Below, one piece after another: positions 57,530 to 64,000 of a stretch of 64,000 bases of DNA. This DNA is from Phocaeicola intestinalis. GTDB lineage: Bacteria > Bacteroidota > Bacteroidia > Bacteroidales > Bacteroidaceae. A program made the position numbers and the translations under genes. Below the pieces are notes generated by a model, which made no database searches, was not told where the DNA came from, and worked only from the letters and a program-made list of their open reading frames with translations. Where the stretch lies: positions 99,492 through 163,491 of the forward strand of contig NZ_JACSPP010000002.1 of the NCBI RefSeq assembly GCF_014837065.1. Reading direction: 5' to 3'. Every line of letters starts with the position of its first letter. Within the stretch, counting starts at the first letter, position 1.

Positions 57530-59467
57530 TTATAATAATTGTCCTTGATAAGATTCCACTTTTCTGTCATCCTGGTCCGACACGGGAACCAGGCGAACCG
57601 CCGCCCCTCCGCGTGGCTTCAAGGCAAAGCGCAACGCCTGTTTGCCATCAACCAACCATTCGGAACATTTCACTTGCGTACGTGTGCCCGTCTCTTCTCC
57701 ACCGTCGGCATACACATAGGCAATGTATGTCTGCCCTTCATCAAGAAAAGACAAGTCAATCTGCCGGGAAGAAGCTTCGTTGTTACCCAACAGCCCTACG
57801 AACCAAGTCTTTCCGCTGCGGCGGGCTATGCTCACATACTTGCCCGGCTCCCCTCCCAAGACTTTCGTGTCATCAAACACCGTCTGCAACTGCTCGAACC
57901 ACGTTATTTCGGGTTCGCCTCCATAGAACGAAGGCTTATCATACCAGAACAGTGTCTGCAACGGGCTGTAAAATACCAGCGATGCAGCCAATTGATGAGC
58001 GTGGGTGGTTTTCAGACGCTTGTCGTAATAACAGATGGTATAGTCTGCCGCCCCGTTTATCATACGGGTAAAAGGCAGAATGGTATTATGCGTGGCATCG
58101 GGAAACTCCTCGTTGCCATGGATGCCTTCCTGCGTCAGCAAGTTGGGATAGGTACGGCTGAAACCCGACGGACGGAACTCGTCGTGGATATTTATCATCA
58201 GCCGGTTCTCGGCAGCATAGCGCACCATGTCGTGCAACCATACCGCCCAACGGTGGGAAGCATATTGCACAAAACCCGACTTCACGCCCACTACGCCCCA
58301 TTTGCGCAGCAGCGGGAACAGCTCACGCATCTGCTTCTGCAAGGCGTGCTGGTTGACGTAAAGCCATACCCCTACACCTTTCTTCTTCCCGTATGCTATC
58401 ACCTTGGGCAAGTCGAGTTTGGACACCACCTGCGTGGCATCTCCGTCGAATGAAGTACAGGGCATATACCATTGCCAGTCGAACAACATATAAGGAATCT
58501 TGTGCGCCGCGCAAAAATCAATTGTCTCCATAGCCCCAGCCGTGGTAAGCGTGGTCTCGCGCATAATCTTGCCGGGCTTTATCCACGAGACATCGGCTAT
58601 CTCGCACGGCGGGTTCAGATTTTGGATGATATCGTTATGCTCCAGCAATTCACCGGACTTGTCCGCCACCATAATCACTTTCCACGGCGAAGCGAAGTAG
58701 GTCACGGCATCCACCGGACTGTACATCACCGACGTCAAGGTATTCGGCTTCTCCTGAGAGGCGAGGAACTTGGTCAGGCACCAGTCGTCTACATCGGCAT
58801 CAGCCAATGCCATCCACGTTCCGCCGGGAAGTTCCAGCGTCAATGCACGCTCCACCGGCTGTTTGAGCGCATTCACATCCACGTGCTCGAACGGAGCCTG
58901 CGCCCACTGCTCCGCCCATGCCTTCGTGCCTTCGGGCAGCGTATATTCTGTCAAGTCACCCACGACCTTATGGAAGATGGCCTGCGGATGCTCAGGGAAG
59001 AAATAGCGGAAGGCGATGCCCTCATCATACGCACGTACCTCGATGTTCATCCGGTAACCCGAACCGTCCTTGCGCGACAGGTACAGCGTACCGCTATTGT
59101 GGCGGTCGCGCACCGTGCCCCGTTCGCCATACAGCGGATGCCATGTCTCGTCACAACTCCCGTACGACACCGAGTCAGCCTCCATCGTATCCATCCAGCA
59201 GTCGGGCTGGGGAAGGCTGCGCTTGCCCAATGCCATCTCCCATACCCGGTTGTCCAACTCCAGTCCTGCACGCGACGAACCAATCACCTTTTCACCTTTA
59301 TAATACACTTGATAACAAAGCACATTCGCCCCCGAAGCCGAACGCGACATGTAGAACTCGACCTGCTGCGTCCCGCCAGGGGACTTCACTTCCAATTTCT
59401 CCGGTGCGGCAGCGTACATCGAAATGCCCGCCACACACATCATTATTCCTGCTACAAAATGTTTCAT
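57530..59467 (-). CDS. GH97-family glycoside hydrolase, atypical active site
   Basis: 645 residues with a signal peptide (to about YAAAPEK). The GH97 architecture is clear (CDETWHPLYGERG and the RTYPNLLTQEGIHGNEE segment), but the active-site set is neither SusB-like nor the retaining alpha-galactosidase type: the SusB Glu439 position reads VNQHALQ, the Glu508 position is Asp429 (HDEFRPSG), and the strand that bears the nucleophile Asp in retaining members reads GVKSGFV. The equivalents of Glu526 and Glu532 (QEG, NEE) are kept. Probably a different alpha-sugar or a changed mechanism. Confidence 0.85.
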   Translation of the reverse strand: MKHFVAGIMMCVAGISMYAAAPEKLEVKSPGGTQQVEFYMSRSASGANVLCYQVYYKGEKVIGSSRAGLELDNRVWEMALGKRSLPQPDCWMDTMEADSVSYGSCDETWHPLYGERGTVRDRHNSGTLYLSRKDGSGYRMNIEVRAYDEGIAFRYFFPEHPQAIFHKVVGDLTEYTLPEGTKAWAEQWAQAPFEHVDVNALKQPVERALTLELPGGTWMALADADVDDWCLTKFLASQEKPNTLTSVMYSPVDAVTYFASPWKVIMVADKSGELLEHNDIIQNLNPPCEIADVSWIKPGKIMRETTLTTAGAMETIDFCAAHKIPYMLFDWQWYMPCTSFDGDATQVVSKLDLPKVIAYGKKKGVGVWLYVNQHALQKQMRELFPLLRKWGVVGVKSGFVQYASHRWAVWLHDMVRYAAENRLMINIHDEFRPSGFSRTYPNLLTQEGIHGNEEFPDATHNTILPFTRMINGAADYTICYYDKRLKTTHAHQLAASLVFYSPLQTLFWYDKPSFYGGEPEITWFEQLQTVFDDTKVLGGEPGKYVSIARRSGKTWFVGLLGNNEASSRQIDLSFLDEGQTYIAYVYADGGEETGTRTQVKCSEWLVDGKQALRFALKPRGGAAVRLVPVSDQDDRKVESYQGQLL

Positions 59468-59589
59468 ACGAATTTAGTCTTTTTGTTAAGGAATACGAAC
59501 GAACTGGCAAAACCACTCAACCGAAACACGATTATTTTTCATCCGGACGAATTTTTCTGCAAAACCGTTGGCTAAACGCAAGAAATCCA

Positions 59590-59597
59590 TACCTTTG
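59590..59597 (+). promoter_or_regulatory. DUF4861 gene -7 promoter box
   Basis: TACCTTTG matches TAnnTTTG, 37 bp before the ATG at 59635. Confidence 0.7.
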
Positions 59598-59634
59598 CCC
59601 CCAAAGAAACAAACCTACTTAATATAAAAGAACT

Positions 59635-60870
59635 ATGAACAAGATTGTACTTCTGACGGCAACGGCTCTGGGAGCCTGCCTGTGGGGATGCGGAAATCCC
59701 CAAACGGTCACCGTGACCGTAACCAACCCGCTCGATGCCGAACGCACGGGCGAAATGATAGAAGTGCCCGCCGCACAAGTGTTCCAATCGCTGGACCTGC
59801 CCGACACGGCACACGTCATCGTCTGCAACGCACAAGCCCAGGAAATCCCTTACCAGCTTACCCACGACGGAAAACTGATATTCCCCGTATCGGTATCGGC
59901 AAAAGGAACCGAAGCATATACCATCCGGCAAGGGACACCGGCTGAAACCGACACCGTAGCATACGGAAGGCATTACCCCGAACGTCTGGACGACATAGCC
60001 TGGGAAAACGACCGCGCCGCCTACCGTGCCTACGGACCCGCCCTGCAACAGAAAGGCGAACAGGCATACGGCTACGACGTGTTCACCAAGAACACCGACC
60101 GCCTGGTAGTGGAAGACCGCTACGCAATGGAACTGGACACCGCCGCCTGGGCAAAAATCAACGCCCTGCGCAAGGCTGGCAAAAAACAGGAAGCCGACGA
60201 ACTGGTACGTCAAATCTCCTACCACGTAGACCACGGCAACGGAATGGACTGCTATGCCGTAGGCCCCACACTAGGCGGAGGCACCTCGGCACTGATGCCC
60301 GACTCTGCCATCGTCTATCCGTATTGTTATAAAGAATATGAAATTCTGGACAACGGTCCGTTGCGCTTCACCGTGAAACTTACCTTCAACCCACTGGTAA
60401 TAGGCAATGACTCGGACGTAGTGGAAACCCGCATCATCCGGCTCGACAAAGGCTCGCAGCTGAACCAGACTACCGTAACGTATGCCAACCTGAGCCAACC
60501 CACACCCGTGGCAGGAGGAATCGTGCTCCATGCCGCCAATGCCGAAGGCTATGCCCACAACGCCCAGGAGGGATATATCGCCTATGCCGACCCTACCACC
60601 GAACCTCAATCGGACAACGGCATCGTCTACGTAGGTGCCGTATTCCCCGATACGACGGTGCAGACCAAAGTGCAGCTCTTCGACAAGCCCGCGGGCGATG
60701 CGTTGGGACACGTATTAGGAATCTGTACCTACCGTCCCGGCGACACCTTCACCTATTACTGGGGTTCGGGCTGGAGCAAATACGGCTTCGACACGGATGA
60801 ATCGTGGACCGATTACCTGAAAGCCTACGCAAAACAGGTGCGCCACCCGCTGCAAGTGACCGTAAAGTAA
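59635..60870 (+). CDS. DUF4861 lipoprotein
   Basis: 411 residues with a lipoprotein signal (CLWGCGNPQ, Cys about 19). The DUF4861 segments RLDDIAWENDRAAYRAYGPA and YHVDHGNGMDCYAVGPTLG are present. The family is common in pectin and uronate gene clusters of Bacteroidetes, but its chemistry is not settled to my knowledge; a lyase- or epimerase-like action on uronides is a guess. It diverges from the GH97-GH88 pair. Confidence 0.85.
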   Translation: MNKIVLLTATALGACLWGCGNPQTVTVTVTNPLDAERTGEMIEVPAAQVFQSLDLPDTAHVIVCNAQAQEIPYQLTHDGKLIFPVSVSAKGTEAYTIRQGTPAETDTVAYGRHYPERLDDIAWENDRAAYRAYGPALQQKGEQAYGYDVFTKNTDRLVVEDRYAMELDTAAWAKINALRKAGKKQEADELVRQISYHVDHGNGMDCYAVGPTLGGGTSALMPDSAIVYPYCYKEYEILDNGPLRFTVKLTFNPLVIGNDSDVVETRIIRLDKGSQLNQTTVTYANLSQPTPVAGGIVLHAANAEGYAHNAQEGYIAYADPTTEPQSDNGIVYVGAVFPDTTVQTKVQLFDKPAGDALGHVLGICTYRPGDTFTYYWGSGWSKYGFDTDESWTDYLKAYAKQVRHPLQVTVK

Positions 60871-60892
60871 GCTTTCCGGCACCTTGAAAAAC

Positions 60893-61112
60893 ATGTAAAA
60901 TGCAATTCAGAGGTCTGAATCGGGCTTTGCAGACGTGCAAAATCCATTTCAGACCTCTGAATTTGACTTTGCACCACTTGCAAAGTCTGTTTTAGACCTC
61001 TAAAATCCATTTTGCATCACTTCGAAAGCCGATTTAGACCTCTGAAAACCATTTTGCAAGTGGTGCAAAGCCTGTTTCAGACCTCTAAATTCCATTTTGT
61101 ATCACTTCGAAG
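60893..61112. repeat. Alternating palindromic word array, period 42-43 nt
   Basis: TTCAGAGGTCTGAA-type words stand at 60905, 60948, 60991, 61033 and 61076 (TTCAGACCTCTGAA and variants), each about 43 nt apart. Between them, half a period away, sit TGCAAAATCCATTT / TTTGCACCACTTGCAAAG-type words that are palindromic too. It fills most of the convergent gap after the DUF4861 gene. Confidence 0.9.
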
Positions 61113-61135
61113 GTGCCAGTAGGACGAATTGTTTT

Positions 61136-61220
61136 GAAACGCAGATTTTCGCAGATTCACGCAGATTTGATTCACATTGAAATTTATAATCTGCGAAAAT
61201 CCGCGTGAATCTGCGTTTCT
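61136..61220. repeat. CGCAGATT word hairpin, 10-nt period
   Basis: Left arm GAAACGCAGATT-TTCGCAGATT-CACGCAGATT; the right arm, read in complement, is GAAACGCAGATT-CACGCGGATT-TTCGCAGATT. The same 10-nt words occur in both, but two are in swapped order. It lies between the 43-nt array and the convergent esterase gene. Confidence 0.85.
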
Positions 61221-61249
61221 TCATCGTGCCGCTTCATTTATACGTTTAC

Positions 61250-63313
61250 CTATTCTTTTATGTCCCAATACAACACGTAACGCTGGCGGTGCACATCGTA
61301 AAGGGGCAACACCGTCACGCCGTCTGCCGTGCAGAAGCGCAAACCGTCCTCCGTAATCCGCTGCACGCAGTTTTCGGGATGTCCGGCATCCCATATCAAG
61401 CCGGTGGGCAACCCTTCGGGGATATGGTAATCGTAGGTGTAATAGTCGTTATACTTCGACGGGTCCGAATCGGGGGCAGGCGGCAGCATTCCTTCCGTAC
61501 CCAAGGCTCCGGCAAGCACCACCGGACCGTAGAGCAGGGCGGCGCGGTGAGGATTATCAGGCGCGGCCTCCAACGTCAGGTGCATCGGATAGGTCGCTTC
61601 GATGCGATCACCATCCTTCCACTCCCGTTCTATCGCGATATACGAGCCGGGCTGCTGGCGTACTTTCACCCGCTTGCCATTAACACGGACTTGCACATCT
61701 CTGCTCCATGAAGGATAGCGCAGGCGGAACGTAGTGCGCACCGGCTCTACCGGCTCGGCAGTCTGTACCTTTCCGGCGATGCCGTATTGCCAAGCCACTA
61801 CGGTAACCTTTATCGGGAATCTGCCGCGAGGAGGTATCGGTGTAAAACGCAATTCATTGCCGCTTACTTCGGCGGGTCCCTCCTTTACGTAATAACGGAC
61901 AGGCAACCCACAATCGGATTCCGCATGCAAAACGAGACGTTCCGTGCCATGCCGGACATCATTCAAGCTGGGAAACAATATGCTTTGCCTCTTCCCCTCT
62001 GTTATCCGAAGAGGTACTTTCATCTCCAACTCTTGCACCACACCTTTATACACTTTATCTCCCGGATGGCTTGCGACCAATGTAATGCTTCCGCTCCTCC
62101 GTGGATTATCCATCCCTATCCGGCTAAAACTGAGCACAAACGTTGTATCGTCCACTTTCTCAACCGGACCACACACACAATCTATACGAATAGTGCCTGC
62201 GGCATGTTCATCAGTCCTAACGCTGCGCGTACTGTCTGTAAAACAAGTATTCAAATGAAAAGTCACCCCGTCTGCATCAGGAGAAAAAGGCACAGATATA
62301 CGTACGTGAGCTTTCGAATCATACTTCACCAACCCGCCCTTTTGTCTGATGCCGATGTATTGCATCCGCTTCCCCAGATGCTTGCGGTAACGGGCTTCGG
62401 TAAGCTCTGCCATTTCTTCATCGAAATACCAAAACGCATCGTGAGTATCGCCTTTATAATCCGAATAGGGAGCTGGTTCCGGACGCTTGCCTTCCATTGG
62501 ACTCCAACGGGAAGCCAGCCAGCCTGCCCGTACATTTACCGGCTTCAGCTTACCCGAAGCCTCATCCAGCCGATGCTCCATCGCTTTTCCGATAAACAAT
62601 GCGATATATGCTGCCGTCTCGTCCGCCACATCGAAATGTCCCCTGCCCGTATCGCACAAGAAAGAGATACAACTTTCGGGATACATCATGCGGAAAGCCA
62701 ATGCCGGATTGACCCGCGCTTCCCACCATTCGTATTCGCCTTCAATCATCAGCCCCGGTATGCCATCGATGTTCCGCGTGCGCCCCCATTCCAGATTTGC
62801 TCTCCCGTATCCGGTCAGATTGGTGCGCGGAGCATCGCCATGTAAGGAAATGACAGCCAATGTCCGCTCCGGATTCCATGCGGCAAAGTTCCATGGGAAA
62901 GTAGCTTGCGCCGAGTGTCCTATCGGCACAATCGGCACGTCAACCAGTTCCGTATATCCGCTCACTTCCGCCAAGTCGGCAAGCATCTTGTCGAAAACTT
63001 CCTGTACACCGGTTGTCACATCCCACCGCTGGTCTAATTCAGGCGTAATCCATATCAAGGCAATTCCTAACCGCCCCATCGCCTCACGGAATGCAGAAAG
63101 ATGAAACAACGTTTCTTCCGACATATTCTGTTGTCCCACCATTACCGCCTTCACCCGTTCGCACGCAGGAGGTATCCACAGGAACGCTTCCTGCGATTCC
63201 CCTGTTTCTCTTGACACGCATCCTTTCACCTTTACCGACCATTGCCATTCGGCAGCGGAAAGAACTGTTCCACACAACAAACATATTAAACATACAATAC
63301 CTAATTTTCTCAT
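61250..63313 (-). CDS. Esterase-type alpha/beta-hydrolase fused to a GH127-like C-terminal sandwich
   Basis: 687 residues with a signal peptide (to about VLSAAEW). Residues about 40-240 form an alpha/beta-hydrolase with nucleophile elbow PIGHSAQ (Ser134) and a likely His226 (GRGHFDVAD). The central part is unassigned. Residues about 525-687 match the C-terminal beta-sandwich of GH127 beta-L-arabinofuranosidases (FRLRYPSW, RVNGKRV, GSYIAIEREWKDGD, ALLYGPVVLAG), but the GH127 catalytic barrel is absent. It is probably a carbohydrate esterase tethered to its substrate. It is 6 bp downstream of the truncated gene at 63320. Confidence 0.8.
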   Translation of the reverse strand: MRKLGIVCLICLLCGTVLSAAEWQWSVKVKGCVSRETGESQEAFLWIPPACERVKAVMVGQQNMSEETLFHLSAFREAMGRLGIALIWITPELDQRWDVTTGVQEVFDKMLADLAEVSGYTELVDVPIVPIGHSAQATFPWNFAAWNPERTLAVISLHGDAPRTNLTGYGRANLEWGRTRNIDGIPGLMIEGEYEWWEARVNPALAFRMMYPESCISFLCDTGRGHFDVADETAAYIALFIGKAMEHRLDEASGKLKPVNVRAGWLASRWSPMEGKRPEPAPYSDYKGDTHDAFWYFDEEMAELTEARYRKHLGKRMQYIGIRQKGGLVKYDSKAHVRISVPFSPDADGVTFHLNTCFTDSTRSVRTDEHAAGTIRIDCVCGPVEKVDDTTFVLSFSRIGMDNPRRSGSITLVASHPGDKVYKGVVQELEMKVPLRITEGKRQSILFPSLNDVRHGTERLVLHAESDCGLPVRYYVKEGPAEVSGNELRFTPIPPRGRFPIKVTVVAWQYGIAGKVQTAEPVEPVRTTFRLRYPSWSRDVQVRVNGKRVKVRQQPGSYIAIEREWKDGDRIEATYPMHLTLEAAPDNPHRAALLYGPVVLAGALGTEGMLPPAPDSDPSKYNDYYTYDYHIPEGLPTGLIWDAGHPENCVQRITEDGLRFCTADGVTVLPLYDVHRQRYVLYWDIKE

Positions 63314-63319
63314 TCTACT

Positions 63320-63860
63320 CTATTTTTTATATTTCACATCCAACAAACCATTCTGATAATTCACATGCATTGCTTCGCCGTTCACAATCAAGCGGGAAGG
63401 ACGTTTTCCTGAACGGAAAGACGCATTTACATAAGGTTGTCCGTCTATCCATAAGTTCAAATCTCCACCGGCTGCCTTTTGTACAAAAAACAACTTAGAA
63501 AGTGAAGCAAAATACGAAACCCCATCACGGCGCAATGCACTGCCATAAGCCAGGAACAGTTCATCCGCCTCCGTAGGATTATCTCCCTCCGGATAAGACA
63601 CGGCAAACATATAGGCATCGGTTACCCAACCATCCGCTTCTATCCACGAATTGCTATGCATCAACCGTCCGTCTGCCAACTGGTTGATGTAAATGTCCGT
63701 CACTTTTCCCTTATTCCGGATGCGAAGTCCAATCCAGTCTTTTCCTTCCCTTCGCTCCATAACCGGAAGCTCTTTTTGAGCCACACTGTCTTTCAAGATG
63801 ATAGCCGTCAGTCCTTTTACCCTGTCAAACTTCCCAGGCAAATGCAATGAATAATAGAGT
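63320..63860 (-). pseudogene. C-terminal fragment of an unrecognised exported carbohydrate-active protein, truncated by an insertion sequence
   Basis: About 180 residues are homologous-looking coding sequence: beta-rich with GKDWIGLRIRNKGKVTDIYI, SYPEGDNPTEADELFLAYGS and the C-terminal KKPSRLIVNGE-like end. The pattern resembles the C-terminal sandwich of heparinase II/III-type lyases, but I am not sure. To the right of about 63860 the frame continues only into insertion-sequence DNA (the codons change to N-K-S-K-L-H-K and beyond), so the start and N-terminal domains are lost. It is 6 bp before the esterase fusion gene and was once part of its operon. Confidence 0.7.
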
Positions 63861-63898
63861 TTATGTAATTTAGATTTGTTATATATCGCGCATACGCG

Positions 63899-63906
63899 TA
63901 TCTTTG
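63899..63906 (+). promoter_or_regulatory. Transposase -7 promoter box
   Basis: TATCTTTG is only 4 bp before the ATG at 63911, so the transcript would be leaderless or nearly so. Confidence 0.6.
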
Positions 63907-63910
63907 CGAC

Positions 63911-64000
63911 ATGAATTACCACGACCATAAAGACAACAGCAAAAGTTTCCGTGCCTTGACGGGAGTTAGCCATGAACAGTTTTGTGCGCTTCTCCCTTAT
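63911..64000 (+). CDS. Transposase N-terminus (IS5-family type), partial
   Basis: 30 codons are visible (MNYHDHKDNSKSFRALTG, then VSHEQFCALLPY). The FRALTGxSxEQFxxLLP motif matches the N-terminal helix-turn-helix of IS5-family DDE transposases as I know them. The catalytic domain is outside the window, so the family remains provisional. Confidence 0.65.
   Translation, partial: MNYHDHKDNSKSFRALTGVSHEQFCALLPY

Larger units (their letters stand above)
63862..64000 (+). mobile_element. Left end of an insertion sequence (IS5-like), continuing past the window
   Basis: From about 63862 the sequence turns AT-rich (AGTTTATGTAATTTAGATTT), followed by a promoter box and the start of a transposase. The boundary is estimated from the loss of homology in the minus-strand gene; the right end is not visible. 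Confidence 0.65.

Noticed and set aside
58472..59575. Long open frame antisense to the GH97 gene
   Set aside because: It lies fully inside a recognised gene on the other strand and shows no domain.
63861..63973. N-terminal extension of the truncated minus-strand gene
   Set aside because: This part is antisense to the insertion sequence and its transposase start, so it is not the original N-terminus.

Overview
The window is chromosomal DNA from a member of the Bacteroidales, most likely Bacteroidaceae (a Bacteroides or Phocaeicola-type gut commensal). The evidence is a starch utilisation (Sus-type) locus with SusC/SusD pairs, the Bacteroidetes promoter word TAnnTTTG in front of many start codons, an almost complete lack of Shine-Dalgarno sequences, two GH97 enzymes, a NigD-like lipoprotein and an inositol/sphingolipid gene cluster. 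No rRNA, tRNA, CRISPR array or prophage was seen. The species cannot be named from the sequence alone.

Layout. 1-7.6 kb: a cut-off Sua5/YrdC-type gene, dinB, and a leftward operon ileS, DksA-like, lspA, DUF4296 lipoprotein, hypothetical. 7.9-10.7 kb: an AEC-type carrier and a broken TPR regulator. 11.1-17.4 kb: a hexuronate end-pathway (KDPG aldolase, KDG kinase, a divergent LacI regulator with a visible operator, altronate dehydratase) and an NhaC-type antiporter. 17.7-22.6 kb: a TPR protein, a sodium/solute symporter overlapping a RelE/ParE toxin-antitoxin pair, and an outer-membrane barrel. 23.1-27.3 kb: a two-component system, recR, a membrane protein and an acetyltransferase. 27.3-30.0 kb: a four-gene inositol-phospholipid/sphingolipid cluster. 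30.2-36.7 kb: a DUF5686 barrel protein, a sigma-54 activator, lptE, a TPR-like protein, secG and a NigD-like lipoprotein. 37.3-49.5 kb: susR, then susA-B-C-D-E without susF or susG. 49.9-56.0 kb: a lipoprotein cyclophilin, an M16 peptidase, a MATE exporter and a hybrid histidine kinase with an Hpt domain. 56.3-64 kb: a second carbohydrate region (GH88, GH97, DUF4861, an esterase fused to a GH127-like sandwich, and a gene cut off by an insertion sequence at the window end). GH88 releases unsaturated uronates, which fits the KDG pathway near 11-16 kb.

The most unusual content is between the genes. There are several families of structured non-coding repeats: (a) a palindromic element of about 130-165 bp with terminal arms GAATATCC/GGATATTC (four full copies, two remnants); (b) a 194-bp MITE-like element with 18-bp inverted ends, present three times, always between convergent genes, supplying or overlapping three stop codons; (c) arrays of unrelated words that share a period of about 21-23 or 40-44 nt, i.e. 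two or four helical turns; and (d) spacers made of a single 7-10 nt word repeated from one gene's stop codon to the next gene's start codon. The two-component system at 23-25 kb combines several of these: it has four PhoB/OmpR-like direct repeats upstream, a six-unit 41-nt array and a palindromic element in its leader, and a word array that forms the kinase/regulator junction.
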